Shown: positions 16,844 to 26,212 of the stretch, one piece after another | Layout of the letters: every line of letters starts with the position of its first letter | Position numbering within the stretch: position 1 is the stretch's first letter | Translations under genes and position numbers: made by a program | Notes under the pieces: model-generated | Seen by the model: the letters and a program-made list of their open reading frames with translations, nothing else | Databases searched by the model: none | What the model was told of the DNA's origin: nothing | Assembly (NCBI RefSeq): GCF_014699075.1 | Contig: NZ_JACXAB010000014.1 | Location: 33,058 to 97,057 of the forward strand | Direction of reading: 5' to 3' | Source of the DNA: Microvirga sp. | GTDB lineage: Bacteria; Pseudomonadota; Alphaproteobacteria; Rhizobiales; Beijerinckiaceae | DNA: 64,000 nt

Positions 16844-17175
16844 TCGGTTCCCCCTAGGTTAGCGAGCAAGATCTGGTGCGCTGTTGCGACCGCCACAAGA
16901 TGAGCAAGTCCCGTCCTCCCGAACTCTAAGCAAAGCAGAGAGCAGGCCTTAGGTGAGACAAAACTGTGGGAGTGAACACTACAAATCTGAACCTTGCTTG
17001 ATAAGCAGATCTTTGACGTACTGTAAACATCCCTGCCGCTTGCTGAACAGGCGTGCGGGCTCAGCTAAAGCAGCAAGGCAGAGAAAGCACAAAGCCAAGC
17101 GCGGGGCAGAGGTCCTGCAGGATTCGGCGACTGAACTCCGGTCAGCAGCTATAAAGTTTTGTTCTCTATTTGTTC
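16844..17175. other. intergenic stretch without a supported gene
   Basis: Lower in GC than the neighbours and with stops in all frames apart from short chance openings. No RNA gene was recognised. It is part of the roughly 1.1-kb gap before aspS. Confidence 0.4.
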
Positions 17176-17204
17176 TTGACAATCGTCCTAACCTTGGCTA
17201 TAGC
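17176..17204 (+). promoter_or_regulatory. strong sigma-70-like promoter in a gene-free region
   Basis: A consensus -35 TTGACA (17176-17181), an exact 17-base spacer and TATAGC (17199-17204). No open reading frame with a ribosome site follows for over 600 bases; the next gene is aspS at 17928. Confidence 0.6.
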
Positions 17205-17689
17205 TGGTGCCGTCCTGCCTCGCCAGGGACGCGCCCGAGGCGTCGGTTGTGGAGGCGGGATGCGGTTCTGGCCGCTGCGGGACAAGACGCTGGTCCCACA
17301 TGCCAGGGCTCTGAGTGGAGAGCATGGGACGTTTCGCCCGTTCGGGCAGGCTGGCGTTACCGATCTTCCAAGCCTCGCCAGCCCGAGGATCGTTGCATCA
17401 AGGGCTGCACACAGGATGCGCCGTGAAGCGGGTCTGAGGGTTCGTCCCTGATCCCGCCGGAGCGCGGGGCTCAGGGTCGAAAAGCCGTGCGCGGGAGGCC
17501 AAGGTGCTTCCCGTCCGGGCGGATATCCCGTCCCGACCCGATCCTTCGCCCGCTCCACCGGAGTGCAGCGAAGCAGCCTTGCCTCCCGCGCTTCCCTTCG
17601 ATCGCCTGAGACAAGCCACAACAAAGCCCACAGTCGCCACCCCGACCAGGGGAGGGAGCGATACCTCACATTCGAGCGCTGCCCTGGCT
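17205..17689 (+). ncRNA. possible structured non-coding RNA region
   Basis: The 480 bases after the promoter at 17176 hold several GC-rich foldable segments: GCCTCG/CGAGGC (about 17217-17242), GGCTGGCG (17349-17356) with CGCCAGCC (17376-17383), and GCGGG...CCCGC around 17430-17460. No convincing coding frame is visible. It does not show the signatures I know for RNase P RNA, tmRNA or SRP RNA. It could equally be a long aspS leader or decayed DNA. Boundaries are a guess. Confidence 0.3.
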
Positions 17690-17795
17690 CTCCTCCCCCT
17701 TGTGGGGAGGAGTTGGAGGTGGGGGTATCAGCGCTACGCTGATCCAGCTCAGCGCTCACACCCCCACCCCTTGCCCCTCCCCACAAGTGGGAGGG
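17690..17795. repeat. palindromic intergenic repeat upstream of aspS
   Basis: Starts with CTCCTCCCC..TTG..GGGGAGGAG and ends with CCCTCCCCACAAGTGGGAGGG. In between, GTGGGGGT and ACACCCCCAC pair around two copies of an AGCGCT-containing segment. The nested inverted repeats are typical of the mobile palindromes found between rhizobial genes. Confidence 0.7.
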
Positions 17796-17927
17796 AATGA
17801 ACATTTGGCACTCTCTTCGATCTCCTCCGTGCAGGCCCGATTTCAGCCTTCCGCCTTGACTTCCCCGGCCTCCCATGGATGTTGCGCCTCAAACCGAACC
17901 AGCAGGCTTTTGTCCATGTCCGCCTCC

Positions 17928-19736
17928 ATGCACCGTTACCGTTCCCACACCTGCGGCGCGCTCCGCGAATCCGATGTCGGCGGGGTCGCCCGCCTGTCCG
18001 GCTGGTGCCACCGCATCCGCGACCATGGTGGCGTGCTGTTCATCGACCTGCGCGACCATTACGGCATGACCCAGTGCGTGATCGATCCGGATTCGCCTGC
18101 CTTCAAGATGGCCGAGACGGCGCGGTCCGAGTGGGTGATCCGGGTGGACGGCAAGGTGCGCAAGCGCCCGGCCGGCACGGAGAACCCGGAGCTGCCCACG
18201 GGCATGATCGAGGTCTATATCACCGACATCGAGGTGCTGGGCCCGGCGGCCGAGCTGCCGATGCCGGTCTTCGGCGATCAGGAATATCCGGAGGAGACCC
18301 GTCTTACCTACCGGTACCTGGATCTGCGCCGCGAGAAGCTGCACAACAACATCATGAAGCGCGGCGCGATCATCAACTCGCTCCGCACCCGCATGCAGAA
18401 CAGCGGCTTCTTCGAGTTCACGACGCCTATTCTCACGGCCTCAAGCCCTGAGGGCGCGCGCGACTTCCTGGTGCCGTCGCGCATCCATCCCGGCAAGTTC
18501 TATGCGCTGCCGCAGGCCCCGCAGCAGTTCAAGCAGCTGATCATGATCTCCGGCTTCGACCGGTACTTCCAGCTCGCCCCCTGCTTCCGCGACGAGGACC
18601 CGCGTGCCGACCGCCTGCCGGGCGAGTTCTACCAGCTCGACGTGGAGATGAGCTTCGTCACCCAGGAAGACATCTTCCAAACCATGGAGCCGGTGATCCG
18701 CGATACGTTCAAGGAGTTCGCGGACGGCAAGCCGGTCACCGAGACCTTCCCGCGCATCCCGTATTTCGAGTCTATGCTGAAATACGGCAACGACAAGCCT
18801 GATCTGCGCAACCCGCTGATCATCGCCGACGTGTCGGAGGTGTTCGAGCGTGAGGACGTGACCTTCAACGCGTTCAAGAACGTGATCAAGTCCGGCGGCG
18901 TCGTGCGCGCCATTCCGGCCACGGGCGCCGCCTCGCAGCCGCGCTCCTTCTTCGACAAGCTCAACGACTGGGCCCGCACGGAAGGCGCGCCTGGCCTTGG
19001 CTACATCGTGTTCGAGGAAGAGGGCGGCCAGATCGTCGCAAAGGGGCCGATCGCCAAGTTCATTCCGGAGGCCGCCCAGGCCGTCATCCGCGAGAAGGCC
19101 GGCATCAAGGCGGGCGACGCGGTGTTCTTCTCGGCCGGCACTGAGGACAAGGCGGCGTCTCTCGCCGGCAAGGCGCGCACCCGCATCGGCGACGAGCTGG
19201 GGCTCACCGACAAGGACCGGTTCGCGTTCTGCTGGATCGTCGACTTCCCGCAATACGAGTGGAACGAGGACGAGAAGAAGATCGACTTCTCCCACAACCC
19301 GTTCTCCATGGCGAACCTCGACCACGATGCCTTCATGGCGCTCGACCCGACCGACAAGGACACGATCCTCAAGATCACGGCCTTCCAGTACGACCTGGTC
19401 TGCAACGGCTACGAGATGGCGTCGGGCTCGATCCGCAACCACCGTCCCGACCGGATGGTGAAGGCCTTCGAGATCGCCGGCTACGGCGAGAAGGAGGTCA
19501 TGGAGCAGTTCGGCGGCATGTACCGCGCCTTCCAGTACGGCGCGCCGCCCCACGGCGGCATGGCGGCGGGCGTGGACCGCCTCGTGATGCTGCTCTGCGG
19601 CGCCCAGAACCTGCGCGAGATCACCATCTTCCCTATGAACCAGAAGGCGGAAGACCTGCTCCTCGGCGCTCCCTCCGACGTGACGCCCAAGCAGCTGCGC
19701 GAGCTGCACATCCGGTTGAACCTGCCGGAGAAGTAG
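17928..19736 (+). CDS. aspS: aspartate-tRNA ligase
   Basis: Charges tRNA(Asp), and in many alphaproteobacteria also tRNA(Asn) for the amidotransferase route. The 602 residues show the N-terminal OB anticodon domain ([20 protein letters not shown]), class II motif 2 in [20 protein letters not shown], the bacterial GAD insertion (about 280-420) and motif 3 [14 protein letters not shown] chose [13 protein letters not shown] at 17928, which begins at the conserved fold. The ATG at 17916 adds four residues and is equally possible; neither has a clear ribosome site. A gene-poor, repeat-rich leader lies upstream. Confidence 0.95.
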   Translation: MHRYRSHTCGALRESDVGGVARLSGWCHRIRDHGGVLFIDLRDHYGMTQCVIDPDSPAFKMAETARSEWVIRVDGKVRKRPAGTENPELPTGMIEVYITDIEVLGPAAELPMPVFGDQEYPEETRLTYRYLDLRREKLHNNIMKRGAIINSLRTRMQNSGFFEFTTPILTASSPEGARDFLVPSRIHPGKFYALPQAPQQFKQLIMISGFDRYFQLAPCFRDEDPRADRLPGEFYQLDVEMSFVTQEDIFQTMEPVIRDTFKEFADGKPVTETFPRIPYFESMLKYGNDKPDLRNPLIIADVSEVFEREDVTFNAFKNVIKSGGVVRAIPATGAASQPRSFFDKLNDWARTEGAPGLGYIVFEEEGGQIVAKGPIAKFIPEAAQAVIREKAGIKAGDAVFFSAGTEDKAASLAGKARTRIGDELGLTDKDRFAFCWIVDFPQYEWNEDEKKIDFSHNPFSMANLDHDAFMALDPTDKDTILKITAFQYDLVCNGYEMASGSIRNHRPDRMVKAFEIAGYGEKEVMEQFGGMYRAFQYGAPPHGGMAAGVDRLVMLLCGAQNLREITIFPMNQKAEDLLLGAPSDVTPKQLRELHIRLNLPEK

Positions 19737-19772
19737 GAATTCTCTTCGGAGCGTTTGGTTGACGCCTTCTCT

Positions 19773-19807
19773 GTCATGGCCGGGCTTGTCCCGGCCATCC
19801 ACGTTTC
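19773..19807. repeat. REP-type palindrome (second copy)
   Basis: ATGGCCGGG-cttgt-CCCGGCCAT plus CCACGTTTC, the same class as 4360-4394. Confidence 0.8.
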
Positions 19808-19830
19808 AAGGCCGTTTTGTTTCTCTCAAC

Positions 19831-19933
19831 CCTCATCCTGAGGAGGTCACGCAGTGACCGTCTCGAAGGAGGCTCCAGAGAACACTGGACGATCCTTCGA
19901 GACGCAGCCTGACGGCTGCTCCTCAGGATGAGG
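19831..19933. repeat. 103-bp palindromic repeat (CCTCATCCTGAGGAG class)
   Basis: Outer inverted repeats CCTCATCCTGAGGAG and CTCCTCAGGATGAGG enclose a second pair, GTCTCGAAGGA / TCCTTCGAGAC. The whole can fold into one long hairpin. It lies between aspS and maeB in a 374-bp gap with no gene. Confidence 0.85.
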
Positions 19934-19955
19934 GCGGAGTGGTGGACAGCAAAGA

Positions 19956-19990
19956 CGGGGATCCCCGGAACAAGTCCGGAGATGACGTGG
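19956..19990. repeat. REP-type palindrome, inverted copy
   Basis: GGATCCCCGGAACAAGTCCGGAGATGAC on the plus strand is the reverse orientation of the GTCAT..CGGACTTGT..CCGG class at 4360 and 19773, with an imperfect stem. Confidence 0.6.
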
Positions 19991-20110
19991 GACAGGTGGG
20001 CCCTAACAATCCTACCCAGCGAGGCGCGCCGGTTGAGAAGAACGTTGACGGCGAAGGGCAGGGCGCTCACAAGGTCCTGAGTGACACGGTCAGTGCAAGG
20101 AGCGTCGGGG

Positions 20111-22414
20111 ATGGGAGACAACATCTCGCAGGATCTGAAATCGGGGGCGATGTTCTACCATCAGTATCCGCGCCCCGGTAAGCTCGAGATCCAGCCGACC
20201 AAGCCCCTCGGCAACCAGCGCGACCTGGCGCTCGCCTATTCTCCCGGTGTTGCCGCCCCCTGCGAGGCCATCGCGGCCGATCCGGCGCAAGCCGCCAATC
20301 TCACCTCGCGACAGAACCTCGTGGCCGTGATCTCCAACGGCACGGCCGTGCTCGGCCTCGGCGATATCGGCCCGCTCGCCTCCAAGCCCGTCATGGAAGG
20401 CAAGGCGGTCCTGTTCAAGAAGTTCTCCGGCATCGACGTGTTCGACATCGAAGTGGCCGAGAACAATGTGGACAAGCTCGTCGAGGTGATCGCAGCCCTC
20501 GAGCCTACCTTCGGGGGCATCAATCTCGAGGACATCAAGGCGCCGGAGTGCTTCGAGGTCGAGGAGCGGTTGAAGGCCCGCATGGGCATTCCGGTCTTCC
20601 ACGACGACCAGCACGGCACAGCCATCATCGTCGGCGCCGCCGTGACGAACGCGCTAGAATTGGCGGGCAAGCGCATCGAGGACGTGAAGATCGTCACCTC
20701 AGGCGCCGGCGCCGCCGCGCTCGCCTGCCTCAACCTGCTGGTGTCGCTCGGCGCCAAGCGCGAGAACATCTGGGTCACGGACATCAAGGGCGTGGTCCAT
20801 GAGGGCCGCAACGAGCTCATGGACCGCTGGAAGCAGGTCTATGCGCAGGACACCGACGCCCGCACGCTCGCCGACGTGATCCCCAATGCGGACGTGTTCC
20901 TCGGCCTGTCCGCTGGCGGCGTGCTCAAGCCCGAGCTGCTCGCCCGGATGGCCCCGCGCCCGCTCATCATGGCGCTCGCCAATCCCTATCCGGAGATCAT
21001 GCCGGAGGAAGCGGAGGCTGCCCGTCCCGACGCGATGATCTGCACCGGGCGCTCGGATTATCCGAACCAGGTCAACAATGTCCTGTGCTTCCCCTACATC
21101 TTCCGTGGCGCGCTCGATGTGGGCGCGACCACGATCAACGAGGAGATGAAGGCGGCCGCCGTGAAGGCCATCGCGGGTCTTGCCCGCGAGGCGCCGTCCG
21201 AGGTGGTGGCGCGCGCCTATGGCGGCGAGGCGCATCCCTTCGGCCGCAAGTCCCTGATCCCGAGCCCGTTCGATCCGCGCCTCATCCTGCGCATCGCGCC
21301 GGCGGTTGCCCAGGCTGCCATGGATTCCGGCGTCGCCACGCGGCCGCTGGAGGATCTCGAGGCCTATGCCGAGTCGCTGGGCCGCTTCGTGTTCCGCTCC
21401 GGCTTCATCATGAAGCCGCTGTTCTCGCAGGCGAAGGCTTCGCCTAAGCGCGTGATCTATGCCGAGGGTGAGGACGAGCGGGTCCTGCGCGCCGTGCAGG
21501 TGGTCGTCGAGGAAGACATCGCCAAACCGATCCTGATTGGGCGTCCCAATGTGGTCGAGGCCCGCATGAAGCGCTTCGGCCTCTCCATGGAGATCGGCCG
21601 GCACTTCGAGCTGGTGAATCCGGAGGACGATCCGCGCTATCGCGATTATGTCGCCACCTACGTGGAGGCGGCGGGCCGCAAGGGCATCACGCCGGATGCG
21701 GCAAGGACGCTCGTGCGCACCAACTCCACGGTCATCGGCGCGCTCGCCGTGCGGAGAGGGGATGCGGATGCGCTGATCTGCGGTCTCGAAGGGCGCTTCC
21801 AGTCCCGCGTCAAGCACATTAAGGACATCATCGGCTTGGCGCCGGGCGTCAACGAGATGGCGGCCTTGTCCTTGGTGATCACCTCGAAGGGCGCCTACTT
21901 CCTGGCCGACACGCATGTGCAGTTCGATCCGACCGCCGAGCAGATCGCCGACATGACGATCGCCTGCGCAAGCCACGTGCGCCGCTTCGGCATGGAGCCG
22001 AAGATCGCGCTCCTGTCGCATTCGGATTTCGGTGCCGCCGACAGCCGCTCTGCGCTCAAGATGCGCGAGGCGCTCGCCTGCATCACCGAACGCGCGCCTG
22101 ACCTCGAGGTCGATGGCGAGATGCAGGCGGATTCGGCTCTCTCCGAAATGCTGCGCGAGCGGGTGAACCCCCATTCGCGCCTGACGGGCGAGGCGAACGT
22201 GCTGATCATGCCGAACCTGGATGCGGCGAACATCGCGTTCCAGTTCACCAAGATCCTGGCGGATTCACTCCCCGTCGGCCCGATCCTCATCGGCCCGGCC
22301 AAGCCCGCCCATATCCTGACGCCGTCCGTGACGGCCCGCGGCATCGTCAACCTCACGGCCATCGCAGTCGTCGAGGCGCAGGCGACCGAGCAGGATCAGC
22401 CGATGCTGATTTGA
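20111..22414 (+). CDS. maeB: NADP-dependent malic enzyme with C-terminal phosphotransacetylase-like domain
   Basis: Oxidatively decarboxylates malate to pyruvate. The 767-residue length is that of the MaeB class: an N-terminal malic enzyme (about 1-430) with [11 protein letters not shown], the FHDDQHGTA motif and the Rossmann segment [13 protein letters not shown], followed by a PTA-like domain (about 440-760) that is usually regulatory and inactive. I chose MGDNISQDL at 20111; the in-frame ATG at 20081 is upstream of a GGAG-type site. It is monocistronic, between two repeat-bearing gaps. Confidence 0.94.
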   Translation: MGDNISQDLKSGAMFYHQYPRPGKLEIQPTKPLGNQRDLALAYSPGVAAPCEAIAADPAQAANLTSRQNLVAVISNGTAVLGLGDIGPLASKPVMEGKAVLFKKFSGIDVFDIEVAENNVDKLVEVIAALEPTFGGINLEDIKAPECFEVEERLKARMGIPVFHDDQHGTAIIVGAAVTNALELAGKRIEDVKIVTSGAGAAALACLNLLVSLGAKRENIWVTDIKGVVHEGRNELMDRWKQVYAQDTDARTLADVIPNADVFLGLSAGGVLKPELLARMAPRPLIMALANPYPEIMPEEAEAARPDAMICTGRSDYPNQVNNVLCFPYIFRGALDVGATTINEEMKAAAVKAIAGLAREAPSEVVARAYGGEAHPFGRKSLIPSPFDPRLILRIAPAVAQAAMDSGVATRPLEDLEAYAESLGRFVFRSGFIMKPLFSQAKASPKRVIYAEGEDERVLRAVQVVVEEDIAKPILIGRPNVVEARMKRFGLSMEIGRHFELVNPEDDPRYRDYVATYVEAAGRKGITPDAARTLVRTNSTVIGALAVRRGDADALICGLEGRFQSRVKHIKDIIGLAPGVNEMAALSLVITSKGAYFLADTHVQFDPTAEQIADMTIACASHVRRFGMEPKIALLSHSDFGAADSRSALKMREALACITERAPDLEVDGEMQADSALSEMLRERVNPHSRLTGEANVLIMPNLDAANIAFQFTKILADSLPVGPILIGPAKPAHILTPSVTARGIVNLTAIAVVEAQATEQDQPMLI

Positions 22415-22435
22415 GACTGCAGAGACGTTTCCAAT

Positions 22436-22575
22436 GTCATTCCGGGGCCGCGTCAGCGGAGCCCGGAATCCATAACCGCTAACGGTGCAAACAGAGGTGC
22501 GACGCTAATCGCTCTTTCCTGATACGTCGTGTCTATGGATTCCGGGCTCGGCTCTACGAGCCGCCCCGGAATGAC
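22436..22575. repeat. composite palindromic repeat, copy B
   Basis: 140 bp, bounded by GTCATTCCGGGG and CCCCGGAATGAC. The inner core runs from CCATAACCGC to TCTATGG and aligns base for base with copies A and C. The right arm differs (CTCGGCTCTACGAG in place of CCTGCGCGG), so the arms vary while the core is kept. Confidence 0.85.
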
Positions 22576-22585
22576 AATGTGAACT

Positions 22586-24445
22586 TCACTCCGCCTTCGC
22601 GCTGATGTTCAGCTTGTTCAGCACGTCCTTCGGCTCGGACATCACCACCGCTTCGGCGATGCCGAATCCTGACGGATCCTTGGGCGTGGCGTTGACCGTG
22701 AGCTTGCCGGGCTTGGCGATGAAACGGGCGATGGCTTGGCTCAGAACCTGAGCCTGCTCCGAGTCTCCGATCATGGCCGGCACGACGAAGGCGGCCGCGG
22801 TCCCATAGGTGCGCCGAAGAGCCTCCGGGGTCGTCTTCTGCTCTTTGGCGGCCTTGGCCATGTAGCGCTCGAACAGGCCCTTGTTGTCGACCACGATGTC
22901 GAGCGCCTTGGCCTTCGTCCCGGCCAAAGCCACGGTGGCAACGGCCGTGTCGGCATCGAACACGTCCTTGCCTGCATTGCCGATCAGACCCTTGATCGCG
23001 ATCGAGCCCATGTCCTGCCCCTGCGCGGAGACCTCGCTGAGCGTGATCTCCTTGGCGGCCTCGTTCCAGCTTGCAGCGGCCATGAGCGAGAGGTCGATAT
23101 TCTTGTAGCCCAGCGCCACAAGCTCCTTGATGCCTTCGTCGGTGCTCTTCGTCGGCAGGGCCATTGTCAGGTTCTGCAGCCCGATCCGGAGATTGGTCGG
23201 GATGGCATTCACCGGCTTATCGGCTGTCAGCTCGAAGCCTTTCAGCGCCGCCTGAACCTTGACCTTCTTGCCCTCGTCCTCGGTCGTTCCGTGAATGGAG
23301 AAGCCCGATACGCGCAGAGTGCCGAAGGTCGGAACGAGGCTGCGCGCCGTCGCGGCATCGAGATCGTCAAAGGATTTGCCCTGAAGGTTCCTGAGGCCAT
23401 CGAGCGTCTGCCGCATCGAGAAGCCCGTGAGGCTCAACGAGTCGAGCTTCATGCGGTTGTCCTTGTCGGAAAACTCGAAGCCCTCCCAGCGCATGTCCGC
23501 CGGCTGGGCATCCGTGCCGCCCGTATAGGCGATGCGGGCAATGCGGGCCTGACCCGCCGAGTCCTTGGCCTTGGACGCCATCTCGATTCCCGAAGCCTCC
23601 ATGAAGCCGATCTGGAAGGCGTCCATCATGTCGGCGATGGCAGGCAGGAGTCGGGTCTGATCCTCGGATGAGAGATCGGTGCGATCCGACATTTCGGTCA
23701 TTAGGGCGACGGTGCCAGTCCAGGAATCCTTCGTCGGACGTCCAAGAAAGTCGCGGCCGCCGATGCGGGCGATCTTGAAGGTGATGCCTTCCTGGCTGTC
23801 CACCAGCTGCACGTTTTCCAGCGAGAACGCCCCGTAGATCTTGGCCATAGGTGTGGAGGGGCTGTCGGCCTTGGCCTCGTAGAGCCGAGCCATGGCCGGC
23901 AGATCGACCTCTTCCATCGTAGTCCGGCCGCCGGTGATCACAGCCTTGTTCTTGGCGCCCGACGATTCCATGGCCATGGCCTCGATCACAGCCAAGGCGA
24001 TCCGCCCTTCGGAGACGTCGCTGAGGACGGTGTTCCGGTAGGTTGTGGTCTGGCTCTCCTTGCCTAACGTCTGCTTCACGCGCATCTCGGGGATCGTGAT
24101 CTGCTTGGCGTTGATCCGCCTGAGGCGGCTTTCCATCGGTTCGGTGGAGGCGGACGCGAACAGCGCCTCGATCTCGCCCCGCGGCGTCGATACGCCGGAG
24201 AACTCGATCCGCTTCGCCTCGTATGTTGTCGTCCCGAATGTGAAGGCGACGTTCTCGAGGCTGAAGCTGTCGGCTGATTGGGCGAAAGCGGCGCTCCAGA
24301 GCGGAACCTTGACGGCCCCGATGGTGATGCGCTGTCCGCCTGTCTCGATCACGAGATCACGCAGAACGGCCGGCTCGAAGGACAGGGCTGTGGAGCCTGC
24401 GAGCAGGGCGAGGGCGGCAACGCCGGCGCGATAACGAAGTCTCAT
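22586..24445 (-). CDS. large predicted periplasmic protein of unknown function
   Basis: A 619-residue protein with a clear signal peptide (MRLRYRAGVAALALLAGSTALS). The rest alternates short strands such as FSLENVAFTFGTTTYEAKRIEFSG with helical stretches, giving a repetitive beta-rich pattern (for example 'GAFSLENVQLVD', 'FEFSDKDNRMKLDSLSLTG'). That may represent repeated modules. No catalytic motif or known family was recognised. The ATG at 24445 places the signal peptide correctly; the ATG at 24457 adds four residues. It sits between maeB and erpA with no operon partner. Confidence 0.72.
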   Translation of the reverse strand: MRLRYRAGVAALALLAGSTALSFEPAVLRDLVIETGGQRITIGAVKVPLWSAAFAQSADSFSLENVAFTFGTTTYEAKRIEFSGVSTPRGEIEALFASASTEPMESRLRRINAKQITIPEMRVKQTLGKESQTTTYRNTVLSDVSEGRIALAVIEAMAMESSGAKNKAVITGGRTTMEEVDLPAMARLYEAKADSPSTPMAKIYGAFSLENVQLVDSQEGITFKIARIGGRDFLGRPTKDSWTGTVALMTEMSDRTDLSSEDQTRLLPAIADMMDAFQIGFMEASGIEMASKAKDSAGQARIARIAYTGGTDAQPADMRWEGFEFSDKDNRMKLDSLSLTGFSMRQTLDGLRNLQGKSFDDLDAATARSLVPTFGTLRVSGFSIHGTTEDEGKKVKVQAALKGFELTADKPVNAIPTNLRIGLQNLTMALPTKSTDEGIKELVALGYKNIDLSLMAAASWNEAAKEITLSEVSAQGQDMGSIAIKGLIGNAGKDVFDADTAVATVALAGTKAKALDIVVDNKGLFERYMAKAAKEQKTTPEALRRTYGTAAAFVVPAMIGDSEQAQVLSQAIARFIAKPGKLTVNATPKDPSGFGIAEAVVMSEPKDVLNKLNISAKAE

Positions 24446-24534
24446 GATGTCTCCCAAGGCCAGCCGAATCGGAGGCCGGCAACCTTTAACTGATAGGCGC
24501 TCAGGTGGGGAGAGTAGGAGGTTACGTAACGTTT

Positions 24535-24861
24535 TTACAACGAGAACGAGGTGCCGCAGCCGCAGGCGGCAGTCGCATGAGGGTTCTCGATCTTGAAGGA
24601 CTGGCCGATCAGGTCGTCCACGAAGTCGATCACGGAGCCGTCCATGTACTGGATCGACACATCGTCCACCACCACCTTGGCCCCGTCCTTCTCGATCACG
24701 AGATCGGCGTCCTGCCGGGTCCGGTCCACGTCGAAGGCGTACTGGAAGCCCGAGCAGCCGCCGCCGTTGACGCTGATTCTCAGGTGCGAGCCTTCCGGCT
24801 CCGAGGCCATGATCTCGTTGATGCGGCGGGCGGCGCGGTCTGTGAGGGTGATACCGGTCAT
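24535..24861 (-). CDS. erpA: A-type iron-sulfur carrier (ErpA/IscA family)
   Basis: Delivers Fe-S clusters to apo-proteins. The 108-residue protein has the three invariant cysteines in GGGCSGFQY and the C-terminal CGCGTSF, the standard ligands. The ATG at 24861 (MTGITLTDRAARR) is the conserved start; the frame's earlier ATG at 24942 would add 27 residues overlapping the divergent dgt promoter region. ErpA and IscA paralogues are hard to separate by eye. Linkage to dgt and argS is typical of the rhizobial ErpA gene. Confidence 0.9.
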   Translation of the reverse strand: MTGITLTDRAARRINEIMASEPEGSHLRISVNGGGCSGFQYAFDVDRTRQDADLVIEKDGAKVVVDDVSIQYMDGSVIDFVDDLIGQSFKIENPHATAACGCGTSFSL

Positions 24862-24955
24862 GGGCACTTCCAGTCCATCGAAGGACGCAAATCTTGCACT
24901 AGATGCTATGACCAAGGTAAGTGCGCCCTGACAAGGCTTCAACCCGGGGATTTGA

Positions 24956-26164
24956 GTGCGGCCCTTTGGCGAGAGATGGCGAGCCCCTTACGCCTGCGAC
25001 CCGTGGGGGAGCCGAGGCCGGCTCTTTCCTGAGGCGGTTTCCCCGACCCGCAGTGATTTCCAGCGCGACCGGGACCGGATCATCCATTCCTCGGCCTTTC
25101 GCCGGCTCAAGCACAAGACGCAGGTGTTCGTTTATCACGAGGGCGACCATTTCCGGACGCGCCTGACCCACACCATCGAGGTGAGCCAGATCGCCCGCGC
25201 CTTGGCCCGCTCCCTGGGTCTCGACGAGGATCTGGCCGAGGCGCTGGCGCTCTCCCACGACCTCGGCCATACGCCCTTCGGGCATACGGGCGAGGATACG
25301 CTGGACGAGTGCATGGCGGGTTTCGGCGGGTTCGACCACAACGCCCAGGCTCTTCGCGTCGTCACGCGTCTGGAGCGTCGCTATGCGGAATACGACGGGT
25401 TGAACCTCACCTGGGAGACCCTGGAGGGACTGGTCAAGCACAACGGCCCGCTGCTCGATTCAGACGGCAAGCCGACCCTGCGCTACGCCGCCCGTGGCGT
25501 TCCCCTGGCGATCCTCGAATACAACGCCCAGCAGGATCTGGAGCTCGCCACCCACGCCGGCGGCGAGGCTCAAGCCGCGGCCATTGCCGACGATATCGCC
25601 TACGATGCCCACGATCTCGACGACGGCCTCCGGGCCGGGCTGTTCCAGATCGAGGACCTGGGCGAGGTGCCGTTCCTCGCAGGTCTCCTGTCCGAGATCG
25701 AGAGCCGCTATCCGGGGCTCGATCTCTCCCGTCGCATTCACGAGCTGACCCGGCGCGTGATCACCCGCTTCGTCGAGGATGTGGTGGCGGAAGGGGAGCG
25801 CAGGATCGCCGCCCTGGCGCCGCAGAGCGCGGGCGACATCAGGCAGGCGGGGAGCACGATGGTGTGCTTCTCGAAGGCCATGACGGAAGCCGATGCCTCG
25901 ATCAAGCGCTTCCTCTATGCCCGCATGTACCGCTATCCCGATGTCATGAGGGTCCGGGCCCAGGCAGACGACGTGCTGCGGGACCTGTTCCGCCGCTTCA
26001 AGGCCGAGCCGGAGCTCATGCCGGAAGAGTGGCAGGCCGATCTGCCGAGAGACGACGAGCCACGTCTGGCCCGCCGTGTGGCGGATTACATCGCCGGCAT
26101 GACGGACCGCTATGCCATCCTCGAGCACCGGCGCCTGTTTGACGTGACGCCGGACCTGCGTTAG
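24956..26164 (+). CDS. dgt: deoxyguanosinetriphosphate triphosphohydrolase-like protein
   Basis: Removes triphosphate from dNTPs. The 402-residue product has the Dgt N-terminal signature [20 protein letters not shown] and HD-domain metal ligands in RLTHTIEV and [11 protein letters not shown], and a further conserved Asp in [17 protein letters not shown] start at 24956 is used because the ACDP..SRGR segment that follows is conserved. It is divergent from erpA and 48 bases upstream of argS, probably co-transcribed with it. Confidence 0.9.
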   Translation: MRPFGERWRAPYACDPWGSRGRLFPEAVSPTRSDFQRDRDRIIHSSAFRRLKHKTQVFVYHEGDHFRTRLTHTIEVSQIARALARSLGLDEDLAEALALSHDLGHTPFGHTGEDTLDECMAGFGGFDHNAQALRVVTRLERRYAEYDGLNLTWETLEGLVKHNGPLLDSDGKPTLRYAARGVPLAILEYNAQQDLELATHAGGEAQAAAIADDIAYDAHDLDDGLRAGLFQIEDLGEVPFLAGLLSEIESRYPGLDLSRRIHELTRRVITRFVEDVVAEGERRIAALAPQSAGDIRQAGSTMVCFSKAMTEADASIKRFLYARMYRYPDVMRVRAQADDVLRDLFRRFKAEPELMPEEWQADLPRDDEPRLARRVADYIAGMTDRYAILEHRRLFDVTPDLR

Positions 26165-26212
26165 GCGCACGACAGCATTTCAGGGCCGAGGGCCCTTCAG
26201 AGACAAAGTACC

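Noticed and set aside
17170..17451. A 93-codon frame with a signal-peptide-like start
   Set aside because: Its hydrophobic start is the promoter region itself (TTGACA...TATAGC), there is no ribosome site, and the rest looks random.
17166..17876. A 236-codon minus-strand frame before aspS
   Set aside because: Arg/Gly/Ser-rich, runs through palindromic repeats and has no recognisable domain or ribosome site.
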